This document shows, one piece after another, positions 1 to 11,720 of a stretch of 42,127 nt of DNA. The notes under the pieces are model-generated. The model ran no database searches. It had not been told where the DNA came from and saw only the letters and a program-made list of their open reading frames with translations. A program made the position numbers and the translations under genes. This DNA comes from Vitrella brassicaformis. Taxonomy: Eukaryota > Sar > Vitrellaceae. The stretch lies in contig CDMY01000616.1 of the NCBI GenBank assembly GCA_001179505.1, positions 1 to 42,127 of the forward strand. The letters are read 5' to 3'. Position 1 is the stretch's first letter. Each line of letters starts with the position of its first letter.

Positions 1-133
1 GGTAGGTGGAGGGGGTTGGGTGTAGTCCGATACACGCTCGCTCATCCGAAAAGGAGGAGAAACAGCCGAGAAATAACATCAGTCTTCGATGGTCTAATAC
101 TATACATTGCCGACTCTAGAAGTCCTCCGAAAA

Positions 134-1856
134 ATGGAGGAGGCCTTGCGAGAGGGGCTTAGAGAGAAGGAGGAGCGTATTCAGGAGCTGGAGACCCAAG
201 TTTGGCACCAGGTGCGCCATTGCGACGTGTGTTGTCCTCTGTGTGTATGTCTTGTGTGTCGGTCAGAAGGAGGTGGACGTCATCTATCACAACCTCTGCA
301 GGCGGTATATGGAGTATGAGGTCGCCATTCTGTAAGCATTTCCGCGTTTCTCCTTCGTTCACACTGCGCATGCGCGAAGAGACGGCCGTTTTGTGTCGTG
401 CCCTCTGCTGTGTGTGCAGGACAAAGAATGATCGGATACGAAAGCTCGAGGCCGACAATGCGGCGCTGCAGCAAGAGGTTGATGAAGTCAGGCGCCTCCA
501 CGCGGCGAGACAGACAATGGCCCACCCCGTGCAGCCACCGACACGAGCGACAGTGCCGGTCCCTGCCGCTATTGTCGACAAAGTGACGGCTGGTGCGGTC
601 CCTCGATCCCTCACCGACACAATGGGAGATGACAAGGCGTCAGACGGCCTTGGTCGGTCTGACGGAACCTTCGCTGGAAGCGTCTCGACTATGGCTGATG
701 ATTATGAAGTCTTACAGAAGAAATACCAAGAGGTCAGTCTGTGAAAGCCAATTGGTGAAAGCTCCTTCAGTCCCTCGTTGATCCTGTGTATGCATTTTGT
801 GTGCAGCTGGAACAGAGATACCTGGCAGTCCAGCACCGGCTGAACATGCACGAGGCGGCTGTCATGCGTTTTCAAATGGGGCCTCCGGTGAGGCGACGGA
901 GCCAATCATGACACGGCCTGGAGAGACAAGCCGTCCATGCGTGATTTTGTGTGCGTTCCAGTCTTTCTACCAGCAGCCGAAGATGCCGATGCCTCCCTTT
1001 CCGCCTCATGGCTTTCCCATGGCACCAGAGCCAAAGGCTGCGCCTCTACAGGCCGATGCGTCATCTGACGGGTCGTCTCCCTCCTCCCCTGCCAGCCCAA
1101 CGCGCCTGTCTCCTTTCATGCGTCTGATGCCCCGGTCGCCGAGTCACGCCAGGAGCCCCACACACGCGGCCAAGGAAGGGAGCGATGGGGAGGTGCTGCA
1201 AAGGACCGAATCGGAATCGTCAAGTGAATCCGGTGAAGACCTATATCGTTCTCAATCTTATCTGGATGTCTCTCTCTACGTCTGTCTGTCTGCTGTTTCC
1301 GTCAGTGATTCATCACAAGGCATTCTGTGGTCTTCCTGGCTTCATGAGTGCGAGGCCGAGGGACGACAGAGCGAGCGTCAGGAAGAAGAAGAGCGACGAG
1401 CAGCAGCAGGCTTTCGACAACAAAGAGGATGCAGTCGATCTCACGGACGGCAAGACAACGGATGACAAGCAGGAGCCAGAAGCAGAAGAAGCCCGTCCAA
1501 TCGATACAGCACCCCCGCCTCCAAGTGAGACCCTTCCACGAGACAGCAAGCCGGCATCGCCTCCCATAGCTGCTGCCGCTGCCAGTGTCAATCCCAGCTT
1601 CAGCAGCAACGTGCCGCCCCTGTCGCTCCCTCGCCCGCCTGCTCAATACGGCCCTTATGTGCGAGAATTGGCTCCTCAGCCGTGGATGGCTGACGGGTCT
1701 CAGTCTGAACGACAGTTCGATCGCACCATGTGCGGCAGCACACGGCCTCTGTGGGAGGGACCATGGCCACCGCCCTACCCGGTGGGTTTTCCGTCGACGA
1801 CAGATGAAGCACAAAAGGGGGAGGCCGCGGCACGGGAGAAGAAGGCGTCATCCTAG
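134..1856 (+). CDS. Coiled-coil protein with proline/serine-rich tail (5' end uncertain)
   Basis: I do not recognise this gene. Exons that keep one frame are about 134-211, 267-304, 420-732, 807-887, 962-1232 and 1306-1856 (stop TAG). The N-terminal part is charged and heptad-like (MEEALREGLREKEERIQELE, then NDRIRKLEADNAALQQEVDE), so it should form a coiled coil. The middle and C-terminal parts are low in complexity: a proline-rich stretch, a Ser-Pro stretch, a KKK-containing acidic/basic stretch, then a proline-rich tail. The first ATG in frame is at 134, but an acceptor-like CTAG lies at about 117-120 and the frame stays open upstream, so an exon left of the window may hold the true start. 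No enzymatic domain is visible; a scaffold or cytoskeletal role is only a guess. Confidence 0.7.
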
Positions 1857-2336
1857 TCGAATGAAGGGTGGGGTGTTTGCTGACTGATGGTTGTTGTGAT
1901 GGTGACTGAAATCTGACAACTAACTGGACTAAGTGCGGCAGACCGCTGACAGCTTGCAGATGATCGGCTGGTAATCACACGTAATCTGATTGTATGCTCG
2001 TTCTCTTGATTGTTCCGGCGTGAAGAGCAACTGGTGTTGCCGGCGTCTGCAGCGGTCGCCACACAAAGATTGTTGCGCCTCTAAGCGGGCAACGCTCTTG
2101 TCAGACCTCTGCCACATACGCCGATGACACCAGTTGCCGTTCACACACACAAGGACGGCCACACACATGACCTGGCCTCCATCCATCACGGCACACATGC
2201 GCAGGCACACTGACATCGACCGCACGAAAAAGGCAGCGATATATACAGAGCACACTCTCTCACTGAGTTCTGTCAGCTACATACACACACCAACCCGCGA
2301 CCTCGACTTGACCGATCCACCCATCCATCCATCCAT
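1857..2336. other. Intergenic region between convergent genes
   Basis: No convincing coding potential on either strand. It holds the 3' flanks of the coiled-coil gene (+) and TMEM18 (-). CA-rich tracts occur around 2140-2290 and an ATCC tetranucleotide run at about 2318-2337. Confidence 0.6.
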
Positions 2337-3239
2337 CTACTGGTGCTTCTTGGTGTCGGCGGGCCCGCCCCCCTTGTCCTCTGGTCCTCCGCTCTCCGAT
2401 ATCGTCTGAGAGGGCGTGGGTCGCGTGCTGGCGTTGGATGGAGGGTTGACCACTCGCAGCCGCGGCACACGCCCTCCGCGCCGCAGCTCCTGCTTCTTGA
2501 CCTCCACAAGCAGCACACCGGCGGAATACACCATCATCACCTGAATGGATCAAGACAGGACAGGCAGATAATCTGAGCGGTTGGTATTGCTTGGTGCGTG
2601 CGTGTGGCGGTGAGGGCTCACCACGAGGAGGAAGCCGATGAGGACGAGGGGGAGGGAGAAGACAATCGAGATGAAGGCACCATTGGCGTCGAAGTAGTTC
2701 TGCGTAGCGACCGTCTCCCAGTGCTCAGACAGGAACGAGTTGAGCCACTGACTGCTCCCACATAACACCGCTGAACCAACCAGCACACGCACACGGGCAA
2801 GACAACACACATTGGCTTCCAAACATCATGCCTCTCTCCTCTGGCCTGTATGTGTACCTATTGTGAAGAAGATAACGGCCTGCAGGGTGAACCTCCGGTG
2901 TGAGAGGAGGACCAAGAGCAGCACCACGGAGTGAAAGACGATGAGTGAGACGACGAGCGGCTCCGTCCAGTTGATGGCGTCGAGGAAGTCCCTCGCCTCC
3001 TTCCAGAACGTCCTCCGGCTGCTCATGAACTCCATCAAGGTCTTGTTGAAGATGTCCACAATGTCCAGCTGCTCAGCATCAAGCTCCGGATCCATGACGC
3101 TCACAATTGGATGTTCACTCAGCAGCGCTGAGTCACGCAACTCTTCAGTGGTACTTCGCGCTGGCTTCCACACAAGCTTGAGGCTGTGCTTTCGTTTTCG
3201 CTGCTTCCGCGATTGCGAGCTTCGCTGCGAGCTTTCCAT
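2337..3239 (-). CDS. TMEM18: TMEM18-family nuclear-envelope membrane protein
   Basis: Three exons on the minus strand, 3239-2858, 2770-2622 and 2540-2337, give 244 aa with consistent phases. The family signature is clear: INWTEPLVVSLIVFH, a QAVIFFTI helix, a tryptophan-rich loop (SSQWLNSFLSEHWETVA), then QNYFDANGAFISIVFSLPL and a hydrophobic helix, matching the TDWTEPW / QYFD-GMFIS-VFSAPL pattern of TMEM18. Animal TMEM18 is about 140 aa; this one has an extra N-terminal region of roughly 90 aa, starting with a basic Ser/Arg/Lys segment, and a longer hydrophilic tail. The animal protein is a small inner-nuclear-membrane protein that binds DNA through its basic tail; the same location here is inference. 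It is divergent from the FHA gene, with 146 bp between the start codons. Confidence 0.93.
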
Positions 3240-3385
3240 CCGGCGAAGAGAAAGGAAGACGCCGAATTGTGCACTTTCTGGGCTTATTCTGCATATCTCG
3301 AGGTGCCACAACAATCATTTGCAAAGGAAACTGCCCGCCCCATCGAGACTGGGGCCCGGCGTCTCATCAGCAACGTGTTCTCACG
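3240..3385. promoter_or_regulatory. Shared spacer between divergent TMEM18 and FHA genes
   Basis: Only 146 bp separate the two start codons, so both promoters and 5' UTRs must lie here or inside the genes. No TATA box is obvious. The bidirectional role is inferred from geometry alone. Confidence 0.4.
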
Positions 3386-6300
3386 ATGCCTGTTCTCGGC
3401 TTTCTTCGGACGAGCACCACGCTCTACGAGCTGGAGGAAACGAAGACAACCATCGGCCGCGATGAATCATGCGATATTGTACTGACTTCGAGAGGAGTGT
3501 CGCGCTTCCATGCTGTGCTGGAGTTCGGCAAGTTGGGAGGTGAGAAGGCCACGCTGACGGACCTTGGCTCCTGCAATGGGACGTTCGTCAACAACGTGAG
3601 GCTTCCGGCGCAGCAGGCGTATCCCCTGGAGCATGCTGACGTGATCTTCTTCTCGGCTTATGGTTCGTGAGGCACAACTGTGCGAGAGCCTTTGCTTCCG
3701 CCCGTCCACTTGTGACCATTTCTGCTTGTGCAGAGAAGGTTTCTTATCGGTTCGAGGTTCCAGGTGAGAAGCGAGTGGCGGCTTTGTTTGTCTACCAGAC
3801 TTCTGTCCTGTTATTTGTGCTGGTTGGTGTCTGTCCATATCGGTACAGGGAGGGACATATCTCCGATGCAGGAGGTACAAACATGCATGCCTGCGCTGCT
3901 TGACACTCATGAGTGGGACATGGCTGTCTCCTGTCCCCTTTCGCCCGGTGCATGCAGTCCCTCCCGCCAGCCAAAAACCCTCTTCTGGCGACAGCACTCC
4001 ACCTGCCAGCGGTAAGATGAATACGTGGACACAAGCGGCCGACGCTCCACCTCACTCGCTCGCTGCCTCCCTTTTAGGCTGGTTTGCCCTCCAGCCGTGA
4101 TCGTTCGGGCCGACAGATCGCGCGAGACATCATGCCCACTCCGCCCCGCTCAAGGTCGGGATCGCCCCCGTCACGCAGGAAGGTCTCGCCAGGCGCTTCC
4201 CGCTACACCTCACCGGCACTCTACCCCCGAGACCCCGTCCAGCATCGAAGCACGTCGGTGCCACCAAAGAGGAAAAGGTCAGCGATATGGCGACAAGACA
4301 ATATTACTAATCTATCATACTTGATGCGGCTTTTTGTCCACCGACAGGTCTCCCCGTGTTGAGGCGCTGCCGGAGGATGCCCATCCAAGTGGAGAGGTAC
4401 GTTGTATGTCTTTTGCTGCCATGTCTGCATTGTCGGTACGTCCAGGCCAACTCCCAGCCTCCCTCCCCTCGATCGCCCCTTCCTCCTGCTGTCAGCGTGG
4501 CTGATTTCAGCAAACGCAGGCAGCGGCACAACGAAGGCCAGAAGAAAGCAGACGAGGCTCCGCAAGCAGACGCCATCTCAGACAAAGTGCGGAGATTGAT
4601 GTTGGAGCAGCTGCTGAGGAAGAGCGGCCTCACTCTCTGGGAGTGCCGCGACACACTCGCCCAGATCGCCTCCACCTTTCCCAACGATGATCAGCGACCG
4701 AATGTCAAGGAGGGTATCCTGGCGAAATTCGGCACCAAGTCCGAGCTCATGGGCGCCCTGGGCGACATCCTTGCTGGGCCACCCTTCCAGCCAGCAGAGG
4801 ACGGCCGGGAGCCACCCGGCATGAAGGAGTGGCACAAATGGCTGGATGGACTCAAAGACTTCTCCACAAAGCTGACGCGGCTGGCTCTGCAGAGCCCGAA
4901 GGTCATGGTCAAAGCACCCGCAGAGCTGCCCCTCGGTGTGCCCCCGACCATTCACGAGCCTGGCGATGACCAGGATCAACAGAAGACGGAGCGAGAGGAA
5001 CCCGAAGACAGTGAGGCAAAGCTGTGGGAGGCGAGGTTCCGTGCTCTGGAGGCCGTGGCAGCCAATGTGCAGGGGCAGCTGGAGAGGGAGAAGGAGACCA
5101 ACCGAGGACTGAGACAACGCATCGACTCTTTCCTTGTCGATAGGCGACCGGACGACGACTCGGGAACAAAGGACACGGGCGACAGCGCAACCTCTCGACG
5201 CTTCGAGGCTCTCCACACGCAGATTCGTGAGCTTCGATCGCAGCTGCTTTCATATGAAGAGCTCATTGACAGTAGCAGGAGGCCGCTTCCTCCATCGGAC
5301 GAGAAGGCAACTGACGAAAGTCCGAAGGAAGGAGGCGACGCTGCTGCTGTTGTGCCATCTGACGGACAGAATGGCCGAGACAGCCTGAAGGACATGAAGG
5401 TACGTTTGCATGCAGGCGGCTGTCGAACGCATCACATGTCGTGTCTCCCTTTGTTTGTCGTCTTTTAGCGTCTCGTAGCTGACCTTCACAGCAAGAAGCG
5501 CCAGTACGATGAACAGAAGCGCCGTGAGGACACGGTGTCCAGAGAATGGACGCTGCTGGAAGACGAGCGGAATCGACTCCGTGAAGAAATTGCTCACCTG
5601 GCCAAAGCCAAGGAGGACATGAGAGTGAGACGCTTGCAGCAGAGACGAGACTGGCACGTCGTGTGCTGCAACTTTGTCGTGTGTGTTTCAGGTGCATCAC
5701 GACTCGACGCTGCAGGCAGCCCACGAGCAGCTGCAGATCCTGCAGCAGCAGCTTGTGGATGCGGCCAAGTCGGGCCCTCTGCCAGGCAGTGAGGGGGCCT
5801 TGGAGAAGCTCTCAGACGAAATCAAGCGAGTGACGGATGAGAGACGAACGCTCGAGGTACGAAGACGACAATAGGCACTGCTTAGCACTTTCCCTCATTT
5901 CCTTCTTGCAACAAAGACAGAAAGCAGCTGAAGACGGCCGCGCGAAGGTCGATGAGCTGCAGAGAAACTCCTCGCGAGAAGAACAGCGGCGGAAGCTGGC
6001 TGAGAAAATGTACGAGGAAAGCCGCCAGCTGCGGAACCGGCTGAACGAATATGAGAGGACCGGCGGTGTCCAGAGGGTCGAGCAGTACCAACGAGCCCTT
6101 TGGGAGCTCCAGGTGCGTGTCGGGAGAGGGGAATTATCAATTGCCATCCACATGCGCAAGGCGGCCTCGTCATCGTCTTTTCAGGAGGAGGTGGGCCTGT
6201 TGGAGCGCCACGTCGGCGAGCAGACTGCTCACATCCACCGTCTCACTCAAAATGGTCTCTCCGGCCTCGACAAGGACTCAGCTTTCGGCTACCTGGCCGA

Positions 6301-7374
6301 AAGGCTGCAGAGCCGCGAGCATCGGCTGCAGGGGTCCGAGGCGGCCGCAGAGGAGTGGCAGCGGAAGTGGAAAGACGCTGAGGCAGAGGCAGGCCGGTGC
6401 AACAGGGAGAAACTTGTCATGGTGAGGGCATCTTGCTGAGCCATGCGACAAGATTCTCATCATGCCTTTCGTCTTTTTTGTTCACGCAGGACACCAAGTT
6501 GAGGGCGTGTGCTGATCGTGAGGAGAAGCTTCTAAGCCTTCTGCAGCAGCATGAGCAGCGGCTTGAGCAAGAGAAGGAGAAGACCAAGAATGCGCTTGTG
6601 GCTGTCGAGGCGGCGGAGAAGGCCAAGGAGGCCGCATCAGCGTGGTTTGCCCCTCTCCAAACACCGCCCGCCAACGACAAGGTCACTGCCATGTCAACCC
6701 CGTTTCACCGGCCGCACTCGCCAGCAAGAGACGGGGACGTGCCTCTCTCGTTCCGCGGGCCACAGCCAGACATGCAGTCTGTCCTCCCACCTCCACACGA
6801 AGGCGACGGCGTGTCTCCGCAAGCTGATGCGCCTCGACGGCCGATGCAGAGGAATGGTCAGCTGCCGCCTATTGTTCCTCCGAGACAGCCTCGACAAAGA
6901 GAGGCCGTGGAGCCTGTATACGGTAGGGAAGAAATTGCGTTCACGGGTCGATTTGTGGTGCTTGTTGGTTGCGTGTCAGATGGGAGGAATCCGTCCGATT
7001 TTTGGGCGCCATCATTCCGCAGCACCCCGACACCCCCGCCACCCAGACTGCCCTTCTGGCAACTACTCTCCTCCCCATTCGACGCTTACCTCAGCAGGCA
7101 GCAGCAACAACAGCACAGCCTACACATGAATGTTGGCCTGTTCGGCGACAGAGCCATCGATCTCGGCGTCAGTGATACCGTTGTGCCGATGAGACAGCCA
7201 ATTGCTGTTGTGCAAGCAGCCGATGCGCTTGCGCCTATCGACATGCCATCGCCGACTGGCCGATTTGCCGACGAGGCGAACGAAGATAAGGGTGGTGTGA
7301 GGGCAAAAAAGGATGTGTCAGACTTGTTTCGCGATGACATTGATGGGTCAGTCGGGACGAGCAGTGATCAGTGA
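3386..7374 (+). CDS. FHA-domain protein with long coiled coils (FHAD1-like layout)
   Basis: ATG at 3386 opens an N-terminal forkhead-associated domain (residues about 10-95). All core phosphopeptide-binding elements are visible: TIGRDESCDIVL, GVSRFHAVLEF and GSCNGTFVNN, followed after an intron by the last strand KVSYRFEVP. A Ser/Pro/Arg-rich linker (RSRSGSPPSRR) follows, then several hundred residues of charged coiled coil (for example RRKLAEKMYEESRQLRNRL), then a proline-rich tail ending at TGA 7372-7374. Around 14-15 exons; introns are clear in the coiled-coil part (donors near 5400, 5624, 5857, 6112, 6420), while joins in the 3760-4450 linker are unresolved. FHA domains bind phosphothreonine peptides, and FHA-plus-coiled-coil layout resembles animal FHAD1. 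A scaffold role, perhaps ciliary or centrosomal, is inference. A 57-nt in-frame GT-AG segment near 6923 may be an optional intron. Confidence 0.88.
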
Positions 7375-7516
7375 AGAGAGAAAGAGAGAGAGCTCATTCA
7401 CTCATTCATGAATGTGTCAATCCGTCCAGTGGTCATGTCGCTTGTTGTTCTTCTGTCGATTCAACTCTGTTCTGACTCCATCCATGAATCGGTTCTGTGT
7501 CAATACTGATGGGCAC

Positions 7517-8045
7517 TCATTCTTCGTCTGGCGGCTCATACTCCCTCTCCAACCTCTTGACGACCGACGCACACAGAGACAGTCAATACTCATTTGAGTG
7601 ATGCGTTTTCGTGTCACCTCCAAGTTGATTGGCTCGTTGGGCTGAGTGATTGACCAGCTCTTGATAGGTCCGCCATTCTGACCAGGCAGATTGATCTCCG
7701 AGGCAAGCAACCTGGACGCAGATGCAACAAGTAGCATGACAGACACGATCATCGTGGTTCCTTGCTCAACTTGCTAGTGCCTCACTCACTTCATGTATTC
7801 GCTGCCGGGAAGGGGGAAGCCGCCGGGACTGACGGCACGTTTTGTCTGTTTGTCTGTCTGGCCGGAAGCAGCTGGCCGCAGACCATCCGAGAGGCCGCCA
7901 ACCGTTGGCCGACGAGCATGACGGCCTGCACGCAGCAAGCAACACACAAATATGTGTGATTTGTGTTGTGTGTCGTAGTGGCAAAAAACCAACCCGACGT
8001 GACAGTGAGGATGGCCGCGAGAATGACGATGCACAGACCTCTCAT
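7517..8045 (-). CDS. Small signal-bearing protein, 106 aa, function unknown
   Basis: Four exons (8045-7994, 7925-7790, 7711-7618, 7555-7517) join with consistent phases to 106 aa. The N-terminus MRGLCIVILAAILTVTSG is a clear signal peptide or signal anchor, so the protein enters the secretory route or, through a bipartite leader, a plastid. A basic linker follows, then NLPGQNGGPIKSWSITQP and a very acidic end (EREYEPPDEE). I do not recognise the family. The gene ends 142 bp from the convergent FHA gene and lies about 200 bp downstream of prefoldin in the same direction, each with its own start. Confidence 0.65.
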
Positions 8046-8246
8046 AGCGACGGACAGGTGGGCGACGAGTGACAGAGAGGGCTGCTTTGCTTTGCTTCGT
8101 TTCGTTTCGTTTCGACACGTTGGCGGTTGGGTCGATCGCATTCAATGGTACACAATCAATACATAAACGGTCTCCACCGGTACCGGACACATACATATGC
8201 ATGATCAAAAGTCTCTCTGTACAGACAATGTGGAACGAGGTCACGA

Positions 8247-8880
8247 TCATCCCGATGCATCGGCGGCAGCGGTGGCCGCCTTGCCCTCTGAGCTGGCAGG
8301 GGCTGCCCTGACCTCCTGCGCTATACCAAGCCTGCAACATACACACACAGACAGGCAAGTGAAGTCCTTTGTGCAGTGCATGAATCAGCTGCTTGTCTGG
8401 TTCCTTACTGTTGCTTGACTTTGAGGAGCTCCCCGCTCGCCTTCTCCTGCTGCTTCTCCAACGTGTGGATGGCGTTGCCGATCTGAAAACATGACGGCCA
8501 ATCGCTCGGATTCCCATCAATGGCACCTCGCTGGCTGGGTGGCTGACCTGGTTGATGCTGTCTTCAATCTGCGGCCGTATCTCGGCCACAGTGCGCTCCA
8601 CGAGCACCCCGCCAATCATTCTGAAGCATCGGCGCGTCGGCTCTACATTCTCGAACGCTTGAATCACCAACCTGCACAGCCATTCATTCATCCACTCACC
8701 AGAGAACAGCCCGTCGGTTTGCGTGTCATCGCCGCAGGTATTTCTGTGTTCTTCTGACCTGTGTTCGCTCCTCTGCTGCTCCAGCTCCTGCATCTTCATG
8801 ATGATGTCGTGGCGCTCCTTCTCCAACTCCTGCAGACGCTGGACGACCGCAGGATCTTGACCCTTCTGCCCACTCGCCAT
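8247..8880 (-). CDS. PFDN2: Prefoldin subunit 2 (beta-type)
   Basis: Exons 8880-8759, 8671-8548, 8482-8409 and 8331-8247 give 134 aa with matching phases. The core LVIQAFENVEPTRRCFRMIG and GGVLVERTVAEIRPQIEDSI is the hallmark of beta-type prefoldin (hairpin plus start of the second helix). Flanking helices are heptad coiled coil (VVQRLQELEKERHDIIMKMQ; IGNAIHTLEKQQEKASGELL). It would be part of the cytosolic hexameric prefoldin that passes unfolded actin and tubulin to the CCT chaperonin. Slightly shorter than human PFDN2 (154 aa), with an alanine-rich end. The ATG at 8880 is the first in frame and sits just before the predicted helix. Confidence 0.95.
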
Positions 8881-9365
8881 CGCCAACTCGCACAGATCTC
8901 ACTAATGCCCAGCCGTTTCACTCACAAGAGGTCTGCTGCGGCCTCCATCCGTTCGTTTCCCTTCCCTTTGCCCTCAGCGCTTATGCGAGCTTGGATCGGA
9001 GGCAGAAGCCAAGCAAAAGCGGCGGTGAGAGCATTTCGCTTCCACAAGCACAGTGAGGAACAAAACAAACGAGAACATCGAGCATTCGTGACCTCCCGGG
9101 GAGTCTGATTCCCACCAGGATGATTCACGTGATGGTCCGTATGAGGACGAATGAGCCAATGAGCCAATGAACGACCCGTGATGGGAGCATCACTGTGTTG
9201 GGTTGGCATCTCTCTGTGTTCTCAGTTGGTGTTTGGGTTGTGGCGGCCGTCGAGTATGACTGACCAACCAGGTGCGCCAGCAGCGTTGCAAGGAAGAGGC
9301 ATGCAAGTGACTGTGGGTGTGTCTGTGTCTGTGCCTACGTGCGTGCAGTGGTGTGACTCATTGTG
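8881..9365. promoter_or_regulatory. Divergent spacer between prefoldin and ankyrin genes
   Basis: No convincing gene in 485 bp. Two CCAAT pentamers lie 8 bp apart at 9156-9160 and 9164-9168, inside a tandem GAGCCAAT repeat. They may be promoter elements but there is no direct support. Confidence 0.35.
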
Positions 9366-11122
9366 ATGGCCCAATCGTCGTCTGCCGCATCGCAAGCAGG
9401 ATCTCCTGCTGTGCCGCCCGGCTGCAAGGGGCTGGATGACGTCGACATCGTCCCTGATGAGGGCGTCAGTGCTCTCAGTCGGCAGCTGCTGGAGGGCTGC
9501 ATTCGGCGCACCGCCCAAGTCACACAACTGATACGTCAAGGAGCCGACCCGAGAGCCATCGGCCGCCTGCGCGTCCGCGGGATTACAGTCATCTCGTACT
9601 GTCCACACAGATGTCTGTCTTTCGCCATCGACAGCCCAACAAACACACCATTCCTCTGTGCGCGCGACGCTCATTACGCCGATGTGCCCGTGGTCCTGCC
9701 GCAGTGGTCTTCCCGTCAGCTGCAGTCTGACATTATCAATGCACTCATCGACGGCGGGGCGGAGATCAATGCGGGTGGAGGCGGAGGGTCTAGCACGCCC
9801 AGGCCCATCGAGGTCGCCATTCGTGCGGGCAATCTGACGGCTGTGGAGGCCCTCCTGGAGCGACAGGCCAACGTGCGTGGATTTAGGGTGATGCAGCTTC
9901 CGTATCTCCCTGATGATGCCCCTCCCGCCACTCGTGAGTACGAGGATGCTCTCATGTCAATCTACAACCGACTTGCCCAACACGACAGCACACTCGCAAC
10001 CGAACAGACCCCTCATGGAGAGAATCTGGTCCATTTGGCAGCCACGGCCCCCCTCATCTTCTCCCAGCTGTTCATCGACCAGTACCTTACCCTCATCACC
10101 AGCCACGGAGCCGACATGACGGCACGTATGACGGCAACATACAAGAGGGGCCACACGCCACTGCACGAGGCGGCAAGAGCTGGTTCCGACTGTGTGGCTC
10201 ATTGGCTGTGCCGCCAGCTCACAGCCGACGACATCAACAGAGGCAGGCCGAATCAGCCCAACCTCACACCCCTCACCATCGCTGTCGAGGAGCTCCACGC
10301 GACACCCCTCGACATCCATCTGCAGCGGGAACATGCAGATTGGGAGGGGCACTCAAGACGGATCCGCCAGTTCAAGACCGTCATCCGTGTGCTGCGGGGC
10401 GGGGCGGGGCGGCCCAGTCCATCGCCCGCATGCCCACCGCCACCGAGAGGCAGCGCCGTTATCGCCAGTTGGTGGTGACCGAGTACGTGACCGAGTATGC
10501 CACCGTGCTGACTGAGCTGTCCGAGGTCGTCATGTCGGCCATCAACGGCGCCCTCGCCCCCCAGCGCGACCACTCGATGCTTCTCGCCCGTCTGCTGCCC
10601 CTCGCCCCCCACCACGACGGCGCCCACCCCCACCCCTCCCCATCCAACATGGCATTCGGCCCACACGAGGCTGAGGCCATCGCATGGAAGATCGGCGCCT
10701 TCCTGCACGAGCCCCCCGCTGCTGTGGCCGCCATCGACCAGTACCTCATCGGCGAGTCGCTGCTGAGGCGCCGCGTGGGTGCGGCCGTCGGCCACTTCGT
10801 CAAGTCGGCGGCCACACAGACGAGCAGCAACAGGGAGGTGGTGGGCGGGACGCGATACCAGCAGCAGGGCGACAAGCGCGTCAAAGTGACCGTGCCGCCG
10901 CTGCAGTGCTTCGCCGTTCGTGGCAGTGGCGGGCAGGTGGTGCTGACGGGTGTGCGTGAGGTGGTGCACCGGGCCCGGCTGGACGAGGCGGCCAGCTGTG
11001 GTGTTACGGGGGTGGTTAAGGGCTTCAATGAGCATCTGGGCGATCAGGACTGCCAGTTCGAGTGGGGCCAGCTGGGGCGTCTGTCGGGGAATGGCCTGTT
11101 TATGTCGCTGGGCATCAACTGA
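9366..11122 (+). CDS. Ankyrin-repeat protein with unknown C-terminal domain, frame break inside
   Basis: ATG at 9366 starts an ORF with degenerate ankyrin repeats: IINALIDGGAEINAG, PIEVAIRAGNLTAVEALLER, NLVHLAATAPLIF, and GHTPLHEAARAGSDCVAHWL followed by LTPLTIAVEE. The frame then loses similarity after RQFKTVIRVLRGG (about 10,400), and the +2 frame carries a well-formed continuation to TGA 11120-11122 (TATERQRRYRQLVVTEYVTE onward). The switch coincides with a GGGGC-repeat tract (10,395-10,412). One missing base, one extra 5-nt unit, or a 29- or 38-nt GT-AG segment would each restore frame. The C-terminal domain (about 230 aa, ending LGRLSGNGLFMSLGIN) is unknown to me. Likely a cytosolic protein-interaction molecule; function not assignable. 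Confidence 0.7.
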
Positions 11123-11720
11123 GTGGGAGGGAGAGGGCAGTAAGGGGTGAAATGGCTGTATCTTTGACTCTTTCTTGCTGCAATTCAAGGACGGTTCTGT
11201 TTGCGAGTTTTGATGTGCTTCATGCGAGCTGGCCGGATTCTCAATGAACATTGCATGGTCATGTTCAATCGTTTTAACACGTTTCTGTCAATCAGTCTCA
11301 GTTACCGATATACCTACGACCATTAGCTAAAGTGTACAGAACGTCTGTCTGTCGCGTTAGCGCATTGCCGTCCTGTCGCGTAGTGTGTAGGCTACAAACA
11401 CAGAGGCAGCACTCTGTCGCATTTATCACCATTTGCTATCATCGTGCGCGCGCTGCGCTTGCGGCATGGATTCACGTACATATGGACGTGTGTAGCCATG
11501 GGTGCTGCACTGCCATTTGATCAATGAAATCTTACATGCAGACAAGACGACGACGAGCAATGAAATCTTACATGTCTGTATATATACGAAATGTGTATAC
11601 ATATTGTGTGTGTATACGACATACAGACATACAGACATACGTACGAACAATACGGAATACGGAAGCGATAGTGTACAGACAGAGGGAATGAAAGCAAAGC
11701 AAGCAAAGGTGAACTCCCAG
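11123..11720. other. Convergent intergenic region with short repeats
   Basis: No credible gene. It contains two exact copies of CAATGAAATCTTACATG (11,522-11,538 and 11,558-11,574), a TA/GT-rich stretch and three near-tandem copies of ACATACAG around 11,620-11,640. Confidence 0.5.

Noticed and set aside
7786-8886. 366-codon minus frame over prefoldin and the small protein
   Set aside because: It reads through introns of two separate genes; the prefoldin exons use several frames and match the family when spliced.
10388-10416. 29-nt GT-AG segment as an intron in the ankyrin gene
   Set aside because: It would restore the frame, but is far shorter than the other introns here (52 nt and up); a base or repeat-unit error is more likely.
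10253-11251. 332-codon antisense frame to the ankyrin gene
   Set aside because: Shadow of a GC-rich coding region; no domain, His/Gln/Pro-rich composition typical of antisense.
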